Assembly (NCBI GenBank): GCA_029449235.1 | Contig: JANATG010000018.1 | Location: 558,001-622,000, forward strand | Length of the DNA stretch: 64,000 nucleotides | Origin: Linnemannia schmuckeri | Taxonomy: Eukaryota; Mortierellomycota; Mortierellomycetes; Mortierellales; Mortierellaceae | Direction: 5' to 3' | Shown: positions 9,654 through 19,738 of the stretch, one piece after another | Numbering within the stretch: position 1 is the first letter of the stretch | Layout of the letters: every line of letters starts with the position of its first letter | Position numbers and translations under genes: made by a program | Notes under the pieces: generated by a model | Database searches by the model: none | What the model saw: only the letters and a program-made list of their open reading frames with translations | What the model was told of the DNA's origin: nothing

Positions 9654-10554
9654 GATTCAGGTTTGTTAGCGTTGCTGTTATGTGTAAAGAAGAGGAGAGG
9701 AGAGGAAGAGGAGAGAAGCGTAGGAAACAAGGAGGGTTTGAAGGAGGCCAAGGGTGATTCTCTTTTCTGTTGTTGTTGTTGTCGTTGTTGTTGTCGCTGT
9801 TGTCTTGAGGATAAGAGGAAATGGTATATATACAAGGTAAGGTAGAGCAAAAAAGAGAGACAAGGGTGAGTGATTAGCAAGTAAATGAAGAGCGGGGAGA
9901 GTGAGATGGGGTTTGATGGGGGAATGAAGGAGAAGAAAGAAAAAAAGGAGAAAAGAGTCGATTATTTTACCTTTGGGCGCAAGCGGGCGCAAGCGGGCAG
10001 ACCTGAAAGTGGGAAAAGACTAAGAAAGAGAGAGAGAGGGTCACGAGTTTGATGACCATATATCATCATAGTCCGTATAAAAAGGGATTTTGATTGGCTG
10101 TCTAGGTAGTAGAGGAGTAGAGGAGGCACAGACCAAGACAGCACTAACTCTTTTTCTTAGCGGACAGTGCGGAGTGACAGGGACGCGTTGTCTTTATGAG
10201 GGTTTTATTTAGATAACAGGAGGGAACTCTGACTTGGAGGTAACAAGTCGCAAATAAATAAGGTAAATAAATAAGCGTAGGAGTAGACAATTGGCTAGGG
10301 GTGGACAATCCAATTGCGCGTGTGTGTGTCAACGTTGGGTTCAGGAACAGAGAGGAAGGAAGGAAGGATGGATAAAAGGTTCAACTCTGACTCTAGTATG
10401 AGAAAGCGTAGCGGAGGAGATGGATGCGAAGAGTATGCGTGTGTGCGATGAATGCTGCGTATAAAAGAACGATGGGACAATGCAATATGCTTTGGTATGA
10501 ACGGCCTTATGTCTCAAAGGCACCATGCTAGAAAGAAAACCGATGAGATCTCTT
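9654..10554. other. intergenic region between two secreted-protein genes
   Basis: This is the promoter side of the Kre9-like gene and the 3' side of the 237-aa protein gene. It includes a CAA/CAG-type repeat (GTTGTTGTCGTTGTTG, 9770-9803) and TATATATA near 9824. No coding signal was seen. Confidence 0.5.
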
Positions 10555-11268
10555 TTACAAGGCACGGACCTTGGCAACAAGGTTGACCTTGGCCCAGATC
10601 TTAGCCCAGACCTTGACCCAGACCTTGACGTGAGCATCAATGTTGGAAGCAACCCAGGCGCGAGCGTGAATGGTGACATTAGCAATTCCGAGGTGGACGC
10701 AGACCTCCTTGACGATGGCCTTAATGCGAAGGCGGACATGGGCATCAATGTGGGCCTTGAGGTTGACAAAGACCTTGGAGACGTGGACGCGGATCTTGGC
10801 ATTGATGTCGGCAACGATAGCGTTGGCCTTCTTGTTGAGACATTCGTCATTGACGAGGGGGCAGAGAGCAATGATTGACTCGTGGACGATGGCCTTGATG
10901 GGGGCAACAGCCTCAACCTTGGCGTGGGCCTCGACCTCGGCCTTGACATCGATATCGACCCTGTCCTTGGTCTGGATCTTGAGCTGATCAACATCGACCT
11001 TGGCAGTGATGAGACCACCGAGGACGTTGGCATCGACATCGAGGTCGACAACAACATCGGCGCAGAGGTCGACCACGATCTTGGCGCAGGTCTTGACAAC
11101 GGCGTCAACGACAACCTTGGAGTACAAGTGGACAACGGCATCGACACCGTCGATACCACGCTTCTTCATCATCGAGATGGCAGTAGTGTCATGCTGGGCG
11201 GGGGCGGCCTGGGTGGCGGAGAAGAGGGTGAGGGCCAAGACGGCGGGGATGAGGGAGGCGATTCTCAT
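10555..11268 (-). CDS. secreted protein with alternating hydrophobic/charged pattern (237 aa)
   Basis: A single-exon gene of unknown family. Residues 1-21 form a clear signal peptide (cleavage after ATQA). A short propeptide ends in Lys-Lys-Arg at 35-37, a likely Kex2-type site, leaving a mature chain of about 200 residues that starts GIDGVDAVVHLYSK. The mature chain is almost devoid of Pro and Gly and alternates Val/Ile/Ala with Lys, Asp or His over its whole length (for example VDVDANVLGGLITAKVDVDQ and VKVWVKVWAKIWAKVNLVAKV). The last part is aromatic and cationic. Five Cys are present. The pattern suggests amphipathic strands or helices that could self-assemble or sit at an interface. Codon bias is strong, so high expression is likely, and a TATA box lies 150 bases upstream. 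Confidence 0.85.
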   Translation of the reverse strand: MRIASLIPAVLALTLFSATQAAPAQHDTTAISMMKKRGIDGVDAVVHLYSKVVVDAVVKTCAKIVVDLCADVVVDLDVDANVLGGLITAKVDVDQLKIQTKDRVDIDVKAEVEAHAKVEAVAPIKAIVHESIIALCPLVNDECLNKKANAIVADINAKIRVHVSKVFVNLKAHIDAHVRLRIKAIVKEVCVHLGIANVTIHARAWVASNIDAHVKVWVKVWAKIWAKVNLVAKVRAL

Positions 11269-11417
11269 GGTGGAAGGAAGAGGTGGGTTGAGGAGGGAGG
11301 GAAGAGTCAGAGAGGTTGAAGAGGGTAAGGTAGGTAGGAAAGGGATTGGTTGCTGTGGAAGCTGTGGAGTGTTGTTGGGCTGAGGAACAAAAAAAGTAAT
11401 TGCGGGTGAATGCTGGC

Positions 11418-11424
11418 TTTTATA
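11418..11424 (-). promoter_or_regulatory. TATA box of the 237-aa secreted protein gene
   Basis: TATAAAA on the minus strand, 150 bases upstream of the start codon. The spacing suits a short leader. Confidence 0.45.
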
Positions 11425-13192
11425 GAAGTTTTTTTTTTTCTGGATATTATAGTATAAAATCTCCTTGGAGTTAGTGTGTTTATTGAGTTTCGATACTGTG
11501 GTGGGGATGCGCCAATAGACAAGGTCTGAGATTGTTACACGGGCATGCGGGGTCGTGTTGTGTAAAAAGAAGAATAGAAGAAGGTGCGTACAGAGCAGAC
11601 GGGTATGTATAATTTCACGCCTGCGGAGCCAGATGTTGTCAACACATCGGGCTTTCCTTCGATGTGGCCCGGGAGTTGTTTTTTGTTTGTTTGTGTTGTT
11701 GTGTGTGTTCGTGTGGAGGGATAAACAGGATGGAATGAACATAAGGCGCGTTTTGCCCTGACGCCTCTCTCTGTCTGTCTGCGTCCTTTTTTTTCTTCTG
11801 AAAATAGATATAGATGCCGTTTATGGTATTGCATGCACTCAATAATAATTTATCACCCAAGTGCAAACAAGGGCAATTTTTTTTTTTTGCTCCTTACCTT
11901 CTCCTGGAATTTTCGAGGGACAAAACATTGGGTGAGAGTAAAGAGCTTTTTGCCTGTTGCCTCTTGTGTCTTGATGAGGGCGCAGGTAATAGAAAAAAAA
12001 CGGGGCCAAACAATAAAGGAAAAATGGAAACGGGGCAAAGATAACTAACAGAAAGCAACGGGAGAAAGCCGCTTGAAGGATAAACGCGAAAAAAGCCCTT
12101 TCTCACTCCGCAGTCAGTCACGAACATATTTCGGCTCTCTGTTTCCTGATATGTTTAAGGGACAAATTAAACGACCATCATTATACTGCTTGAAAGCAGA
12201 TGTCTTTTTAGTAACCATTGCAACTCAAGACAATAATAACGCTCTCACTCACAAACTTATCATACTTCGTAACGATACTCCTATTTGTGCAATTATTCCT
12301 TCGCGTTTGGGGTATCTGGCACGACTGCCGCGCTTCACGGAGAAGGGATCATGGCTAAAGAAAAAAAATGGCCAACAGAGGTCAATAAGACGAAAAAAAT
12401 GTCAGGTACAGCAGCAGCTCGACAGAAGAGCAATAAAGGAAAGGAAAAAAAAGCCGGTAGCCAGAAGTAACGACCGGCAGCAAAGTAAATCTGATATAGA
12501 AAAGAGTTAACGGCGCTCATTCGTATTTATTCAGATGGCGGTTTGCTGTTGAAGCTCTGAAGTGATGGACGAATTGCTATCCGCCTGTCAACTTCATGCC
12601 TTGAATGCTTGTAAGCATATGCTTTTTTATCTCGTTGAGTTCAATGGCTTTGTTAGTACTGAGCGCAATGTCGTCGTTGCAAGGAATTCGTTCATCCGTG
12701 CCATTTGTCAATGATGAAAAAAATGACGCAAGGAAAGGGACATGAAAATAGCAGCGAGCATCGAAAAAACCTATCTTCTTAGATGAATTCTCTATGAAAA
12801 TGCTAATTCGATATGGAATGCGCATGTGCCTACCGCAAATACAAGATCACATGTACACGTCCTCTGTGGCCTTTTCGTACGGAGGTTTGTCCAACAATAT
12901 TTTTATGTTCCTATGGCTTTTCCTATGCTCCACCTATGACTCCTATGTCAATCCTTTCTTTGACACTCCCTTCTTCCTGTCCTACCATCCCTTTTTTGTC
13001 TGTCCCCCCATTTCATTTTCTCAAGTTAACTTCTCCATCAGCTCTCCTCCCCTTTTTTTCCCATTCCCATTCTGTGCACCTTGTTTCAACTTGGTGAAAC
13101 CCTCACCTAAACACATTCTCTCGCTTGGATCACCTGGTTCTTCGTCTCCCTCTTTTTCCCTATGTTGTGCTCACTTGTTCATCCACTTGCTC

Positions 13193-13222
13193 CCTCTCTC
13201 TCTCTCTCTCTCTCTCACACAC
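13193..13222 (+). repeat. (TC)n(AC)n microsatellite
   Basis: An uninterrupted TC dinucleotide run followed by a short AC run, inside a broad pyrimidine-rich stretch. Confidence 0.8.
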
Positions 13223-15103
13223 ATTTTTCATTCCTTCTCGCCTTCTCTTTCTATCTCTCTCGTGATCCGCCACCTACTTGTTTCGCCCATTCACCTTCTT
13301 CCCTCCACTCCTCCTCCCCTCGGCTTCGCAACGCAAAAAAAATAATAAACGATTTTTTGGTCTTCACATCTAGTAGAAGAAAGGCAACACTGCGTCTAGG
13401 AATAGCTTGCTCATCCCCCTTTCCCCCCCTCTATCCTCTCAACTTAGTTTTTTTTTTTTCTCCTAGCGTCTTTCTTCCACATCTTGATGGTTGTTGTTGT
13501 TTATCTCTTACTAAGAAACCACTAAAGAACCCCACTCGGCTCTCTTTCCCTCCTCCTATCCTCTCCTCTCCTCTCCCTTTCTTTTCATTCCTCCGTTCAT
13601 CCCTCTATCCTTCCATCTCACTCTCACTCTCTCCCTTTCTCCTTCTTACATCTACACCTTTCTCCTTGCCTCCCCATCTTTGGGGAGTAGGACAAAAGCC
13701 GATGGCAATAAACAACCATCTCCCATGTTCGTGCGACTTGATTCCTCGCATACCTCTCTCTCTTTCGCACACACACTCGTGTCCATGCACCTCACCCACT
13801 GACACATATATTAGTATCGTTATCTAGTACTAGCAAGGTCCCTGCTTGACTTTTCTCGCGTTACCGTCATGGATTATTTTACCGTTATATGTCTAAAACA
13901 GTCATTCCAGTTATTCATTTCTTGCCCATTCTTTCTCCTCTTTACGCTTCCGTCTCATGTCTTAGCTCTCCCCTCTCCATTTTTTTTTTTTTTTTTTTGC
14001 TATGACTATGCCCATGTTTATTATAATTTCGCCATCTTCATCACACCAGTCTAGTTTGGTCTGCTACGGACGATGTTGCTTAGGGAAGGAAAGAGGAGGC
14101 AGCCTCAAACGACCTGCCGGAGCCAGTTTTATCCTCATTCTCCTTGCGATGGAAAGGTGCTCAGTTTGGCTCACTAAAGTGCAAAAAACGTATCCATCCA
14201 ACAATAAATACTAACTCCTCAATATTGACTTCTAACAGTGATGTCGCGAGCAGTTGTTACTATTTGTTAAAGGAATGAAGGAGGAGAGAATAAAATATAT
14301 GCCATGCGGCATGCGGGGTTGAGGCCGGATTGCGAAATTAAAAAGGCAATCAAGAAAGAGCGAGAAAGAGAGAGATAGAAAGGGGAAAAAAAAAGGCAAG
14401 CAAGGAGAGAAGGGTGCCACGCCCCAAATCTCGCAGGTAGACACGAACGTTATATTTTCCCATCGGATTTGAGATCGGAAGGAATCAAGGGATGCATGTA
14501 TGTGGCCTCTGGCCTTTTTGTGTCCCGAAAAGTGAATCGGCAGAATGCAGCGGTGCAACAGCAAAGACAACGACGGCGGATATGCGCAAAGTTTGATATT
14601 CGCACAACACCTATGGACTTACCTTATGCTGCATTCTGTCAAAGTGATGGCAGGAGAGAGTCGGACAAACGCATTTAAAACGTAACCGATACTATCGTGC
14701 CCAAATAAGAGTGGAGGAGAAGCAATAACAAAAAAGGACGGCCCTGGAGGTCTAGGTAGGTCGGCGCTCCATTGCTGACCTGTGCTCTTTTCACTCACTT
14801 TTGGTTTCTTTCGCTAGGTTTCCTAGAAAAGGTTGCTTGTTCATGTTCGTCACCTTATGACAAAACCGCGTTTTGACGCGTGTGACAGACGAGCCAGCCT
14901 ATCAGCAGTCTGTCAGTTGAGGGGATTAGGGTATTCACCTGTGCAGGTGAGACAGGCATGCAGCAGCTGCTGCGCCAAGCCACCCAACCCAAACCTTCGC
15001 TGTCGTTCCACTTCCATCAACTTCCACAAAGGGGAAACTCTTTCGAGTGGTGTCATCTCACTTCTTTTTCTCTTACTTTCATCAACCAAAAACTATACAC
15101 ACC

Positions 15104-16764
15104 ATGTCCGACATTGATCTCGAGCCCCTCGACCCCACCCTTCAGAACGTCATCGACCAGACCTCGCTTCAGTGGATCTTTGTCGGAGGCAAGGGAGGTG
15201 TCGGTAAGTTACAGCAATGCTGGACACGACAGACATAGATGGCGAAACTTCCTCTCATGAGAGCATCTCCCTCTCTCTTTCTCCCCAACTTGGGCCTGGA
15301 TGGCTCTCAACATTCGGCAAGACGCGACAAACCGCAAACCCTCAGGACCGGACAGGCATGACCCCCCGACAAATCACTATTTACTCATATGCATTCCCTC
15401 AAACTTGGCTTAATTCATCGTACCTGACACGGAATAGGAAAGACGACCACTTCTTGCTCTCTTGCTATCCAGCTGGCCAAGGTCCGCCCTAGTGTCCTCT
15501 TGATCTCCACGGACCCTGCCCACAACTTGTCTGATGCCTTTGGACAGAAGTTTAGCAAAGACGCCACCCTTGTCAATGGATTCACCAACCTCTCTGCTAT
15601 GGTATGCAAAAGGCGTCGTCGGTTTGTATTATTAGAAAACTTTGTTGTATTCTTTATGATAAAGTATCCAGGCATCTAACAATGACCCTCCTTTTTTTCG
15701 TCTCGGTTGCTGAACGAATAGGAAATCGACCCCAACTCCTCAATTCAAGAGATGATTGACAACTGTAAGACTTGCCGAAAGCAGTGATCATGGCGGTTCG
15801 GCATTCATGGATACCAAATGAGAGGATCCGACACACGGAGAACAGACGTCGTTAACACTGATGTGCATTTTTCGACTATTTTTGTTTTCGTGTTTAGCGG
15901 ACGACCAAGGAAGCGGTATTTCATCAATGATGCAGGACCTTGCCTTTGCTATTCCCGGTGTTGATGAGGCCATGGGTTTTGCCGAGGTCATGAAGTACGT
16001 GTGTCGCCTTTTGCCTGGACAAACACGGCTCCTGTCTGTTCTGTCTGTCATTCATTCTGACACCTGGCAAAAAAATCTAACGAGTCTGCATTCATGTGAT
16101 ATTTCACATTTTTTTTGGGGGGGGATCTCATCTTTCTTCCAATAGGCAGGTCAAGTCGATGGAGTACTCCGTCATTATTTTCGATACCGCGCCTACTGGA
16201 CACACCCTTCGCTTCCTCTCCTTCCCCAGTGTCCTGGAAAAGGCCCTGGCCAAGGTCTCGCAGCTCAGCGGACGATTCGGCCCCATGATGCAGCAAATGT
16301 CTGGCATGATGGGCATGCAGGGCAACCCCGAAGACATGTTTGGCAAGCTTGAGGGCATGCGCGAGGTGATCACAGAAGTCAATAACCAGTTCAAGGACGC
16401 CGACAAGACCACCTTTGTCTGTGTCTGCATCTCCGAGTTCTTGTCGCTGTACGAGACGGAGCGCATGATCCAGGAGCTGACCTCGTATCACATTGACACC
16501 CACAACATTGTCGTCAACCAGCTGTTGTTCCCCAAGAAGGACTCCAACTGTGAGCAGTGTCGAGTCCGTCATGCGATGCAAAAGAAGTACCTGGACCAGA
16601 TCTATGATCTCTACGACGATTTCCATATTACCAGGTTACCTCTGTTGACGAACGAGATTCGTGGTGTCGACAAGTTGGTGCCCTTCTCGGAGATGTTGGT
16701 CAACAGTTCTTATGTCGACGAGAAGAAGGCTGAGGGTATCGAGGACACCAAGGCCGATCACTAG
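15104..16764 (+). CDS. GET3: GET3/TRC40 tail-anchored-protein targeting ATPase
   Basis: Cytosolic homodimeric ATPase that carries tail-anchored membrane proteins to the ER receptor Get1/Get2; 340 aa, as usual. Exons 15104-15203, 15438-15601, 15722-15764, 15898-15994 and 16146-16764 keep the frame. The deviant P-loop GGKGGVGKT is at about 28-36 and is cut by intron 1 within a Gly codon. Switch I (STDPAHNLSDAF), the A-loop/switch II (DTAPTGHTLR), the Met-rich client-binding helix (MMQQMSGMMGMQ) and the zinc-binding CEQC (270-273) that joins the dimer are all visible. Bacterial ArsA is the only close alternative; the zinc CXXC and Met-rich helix favour GET3. Confidence 0.97.
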
Positions 16765-16807
16765 AGTATCTTTGCGAGCCTTGTTTGGAGAAGAACCACT
16801 TACTAAA

Positions 16808-16813
16808 AATAAA
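16808..16813 (+). terminator. poly(A) signal of GET3
   Basis: AATAAA 44 bases past the GET3 stop. The opposite-strand AATAAA of the convergent gene (16853-16858) is only 40 bases further on. Confidence 0.5.
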
Positions 16814-16852
16814 CATGTGTCCCAGACGATGCGTTCTGTTGTTTTGAAGAGG

Positions 16853-16858
16853 TTTATT
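16853..16858 (-). terminator. poly(A) signal of the SANT/Myb gene
   Basis: AATAAA on the minus strand, about 136 bases past the stop of the convergent SANT-domain gene. Confidence 0.4.
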
Positions 16859-16993
16859 TTACTGATAAAAATACAAGTTATTTGTTGTTTCCTGAACCAG
16901 GTAAGGATTACTAGTATGATTGATGGTAGAAGGAGGACGCCAGCCAGAGTTACATTAAACACAACTAGCGTCTGAGCAGAAATGTTCAACGCT

Positions 16994-17971
16994 TCATAAT
17001 ACCTCCATTTCAATGTCTTCATCGTTGGGAGTAGAGACGACCGAATTTTCTTCTGATCCACCAGCCGATGCTGTACCAGCGACGACCCCAGAGCTTTTTC
17101 CTACAGTGTTGGGCCATTGCTCCTCAATAGCCTTGGCGACAAGCCCTTCGTCATCAGCGACCAAACAACCGCCCTTCCAAGCGCCATATTTCAGTCCAAT
17201 GGCTTTGTTGAGTTCAAATTCTCGAGCGATATCCTGTTCATTGCCCTTCCAGTCCTTGTACAACTGCAGGTTCTGACGGCCCATTAGGCGGATTGATTTC
17301 ACACGGAGATCGTTTCCGCTCTATATTTTGTTGTTGTCGGTTTTTTTAAAGACATTGATGAGATCATTGAGCGAGTGAGTATGTGGGAAACCAACAGGTA
17401 TAGATAATTCTTCCTTGTTGGTCAGTTAAACAAAGCACAACGGGAAAAGAGGGACTTACCCAAGCAGGTAAGAGCTCTTCAGAGATCTCTCTGAAATGTC
17501 CAATACCATATTTCTCAATGCCCTTGATCAACAGCTCACGCTCCTTTTCGGTCCATTTCCGGGCCACCTCTGCCTTTGCACCCTTTGGTGGGCGGAAGTA
17601 ACTAATTAATATACCGAATATTAAAATTCGTTAGCGGGCGACATATACATCCCAAATGGATCCGTACATCGTAGTAACGTTTGACAAAGACCAATCATGC
17701 CATGTCATAGTTCAAGAGTAAGGAAGGTAGGGAACGCATACTCTTGGTTCAAAGTGCCGTCGGGATGAATCATGTTCTTGGTGATGGGGAACTCGTCCCG
17801 GACACAGAACTTGAGGCGAATCTCGTTGATTCTCTGTTGTCGTGCATCAAACACTCGCTCTGGCTTGTTCGCGGTTGCTGTTTCTGTGAGTTCTGTTTCT
17901 TGCTGCTGTTGTTCCTGAGGTTGCAATGCCTGGTCCATGGTGCTGCTGTCTTCCTGTACTGAAGTGGTCAT
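16994..17971 (-). CDS. SANT/Myb-like domain protein (232 aa)
   Basis: Small probable nuclear protein with one SANT/Myb-like domain. Exons on minus: 17971-17742, 17601-17460 and 17320-16994, in continuous frame. The N-terminal third is Gln/Thr/Glu-rich, then KFCVRDEFPITKNMIHPDG leads into DYFRPPKGAKAEVARKW. The SANT helices are WTEKERELLIKGIEKYGIGHF and REISEELLPAW, then NDLRVKSIRLMGRQNLQLY. A second conserved-looking block (REFELNKAIGLKYGAWKGG) precedes an acidic tail. The evenly spaced Trp and the GIEKYGIGHFREIS pattern are typical of chromatin-associated SANT domains rather than classical R2R3 Myb. Its specific function is unknown to me. Confidence 0.8.
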
Positions 17972-18180
17972 GGTTTGTGAAGAGTGAATGCAGAAAAGTG
18001 GTTGTTGTTTGTGTTTATATGTTTTGGTGGCCAATAACAAACTTCAGGCACGCGTTTCAATTTTGCTGATTCAAGCCAACCCCTTAAACATTTTATCTCC
18101 CTTATTTCCAACATTGGGCAAAATGCTTTTTAAACGTTTTTATTGATTCCTTTGCTCTATCAAGATATTATTGAAAGATA

Positions 18181-19341
18181 TCACCGTTGCGCGTTATCCT
18201 GATCACTCTCGACAGTGTCTACAATACTATCTCGGTCATTCTGGCTAGAAGCCAAAGCAGCAAGCGCGTCAATTCCTTCTACAAGACCACCAGCAGCAGC
18301 AGCAGCAGCAGCATCAGCGGCAGCACTGACACCACCATCTTCAGCGGTGGGCTCATCTGCACATCCGCATTTGTAGACGTCAGCCAGTGTGCTACAGTCA
18401 AACTCGGGTTTGCCTAATCTGATATTGACGATATTATGAACGGAGCATGCCCAATTGGACAGCGACGCACGGGAGGATGTCTGTGGTGGGTGCTGCTTTA
18501 GCATTTCCTGGAAGTGGTCCGCACTATGATTGATTACCCGTCAATGTAAAAGGGTGGGCGCAAGTGTTAGCTCCATGACAGACAAAAAAGAGAGAACCCA
18601 AAGGTTTAAATATGCAGAGAAACATGTAAAGATGAAAACATAGAGAGAGTAGAGTAGAGTAGTGAGGAGTTGAGTCAGGGACAAAGGAGATATATGTCTT
18701 CTTTCTCCTTTATGCGATCAAAGAAAGATTAGAGTATGAGGACAGACCGCCTCCGTTGAAGTCATAAAAAAAGTATTGAAATAAATGCACAAGCACAAAA
18801 TCAAACTAAATCATAACATAGGGCCAAGAAAAATAAATAAAAACAAGCTGAAAGTACCATTCGCCACATGGATAGAGGCGTGAGAGGAGATAGATCCACT
18901 GCTTGATTGCTGCACGTTCATCTGGTTTGGGCTTGAGAGGGTATCGGGATGCCATTGTGTGCAGCAGCTTCCACGTTGCTCTTCCTAGCTCCGCTCTATT
19001 TATTTTTTCAGAGATCGAAGTTGATAAAGGTCAGCTCAGGCTCAGTCTCAAATATGTTTGTAGAAATTGAGTGAAGTTGTGAAAAGCAAGAGAAAGGAAT
19101 CGTACTTGGCGGTAGCGTTGCCTAGCTGGGGCATGATGACCCCTCCTTCGCTGAGAGACGGGTCGACATAGATATCTTCTTTAAGAGGGTTTGTGTGTTG
19201 TTGTGGTTGTTCCTGCAGGGAGAAGGTGGATTTGGGAGTCAGGAAAAAGAGCGAGGGTATAGTGACGAGGCCAATGAAGCAGAGGGCTATGATGGTGAGG
19301 GGACTTTTCAGGCGAATTCTCCTTGAAATGGCAGACGACAT
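18181..19341 (-). CDS. ERV2: Erv2-type FAD-linked sulfhydryl oxidase of the secretory pathway
   Basis: Thiol oxidase of the Erv/ALR family that makes disulfides and passes electrons through FAD to oxygen; 238 aa. Exons on minus: 19341-19106, 18995-18858 and 18523-18181. An N-terminal signal anchor (PLTIIALCFIGLVTIPSLFFL) places it in the ER lumen, unlike the mitochondrial Erv1. The domain starts ELGRATWKLLHTMASRYP; the active-site pair YPCGEC is at 122-125, HNIVN for FAD at 154-158, and the structural CX16C pair at 151/168. A CGC at 177-179 matches the C-terminal shuttle disulfide of yeast Erv2. Beyond that is an unusual Ala/Asp-rich tail of about 60 residues. It is divergent from TRS65, with 397 bases between the starts. 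Confidence 0.93.
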
Positions 19342-19738
19342 TGCTGTAGTGTTCGTGTGTGTGTACTGAAGTTCGGTGAAGTGAAAGAAAGGAGAGAGAG
19401 AGTCAGAGTGAGAGAAGTCAGGTTGCAGTCAAGATGAGAACAAATCGTTCTCCAAGAAAAAAAAAGATACAGATAAAAAGTACGAGCGATCCCGTGACAA
19501 GTGCCATTTTATCGTGCCTGCTTGTGGAGCATGCCTTCACGCTTCTTTTCTATTGCTTTTGTTCCTTCTGTTCCATCATCTCCGCTCACCCACATCCTTA
19601 TCCTCCTTCCAGTGAACTCTGACACGAGACAGCGCCACTAAGCTCACATAGACCAGGCAACAACCAGAAACTCTCAGCGTCAGCATCGAGGACACAGGAC
19701 ACAACCCACACCTAGAGGAACAAGGAAAACACTTTTAG
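19342..19738. promoter_or_regulatory. divergent promoter region ERV2/TRS65
   Basis: 397 bases between two divergent start codons. It contains GA-rich stretches but no clear TATA box. Both genes serve the secretory pathway. Confidence 0.45.

Larger units (their letters stand above)
11269..15103. other. 3.8-kb gene-free region with C/T-rich tracts
   Basis: This lies between the divergent 237-aa secreted protein gene (-) and GET3 (+). Bases 11269-12500 include the promoter of the secreted protein. Bases 12880-13990 are very pyrimidine-rich on plus (long Ser/Pro/Leu/Phe open frames that look like composition artefacts), with a TC/AC microsatellite at 13193-13222 and a poly-T at 13980-13998. No homologous gene, tRNA or element was recognised. 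Confidence 0.5.

Noticed and set aside
10525..11319. Asp-rich plus-strand frames (repeated Asp-Leu-Asp/Gly pattern)
   Set aside because: They are antisense to the secreted 237-aa protein. The minus-strand frame has a signal peptide, TATA box and codon bias, so the Asp-rich reading is a by-product.
12794..13827. Two long plus-strand frames (183 and 221 codons)
   Set aside because: Ser/Pro/Leu/Phe-rich translation of a C/T tract including a TC microsatellite; no domain, poor codon pattern, typical of a leader or spacer.
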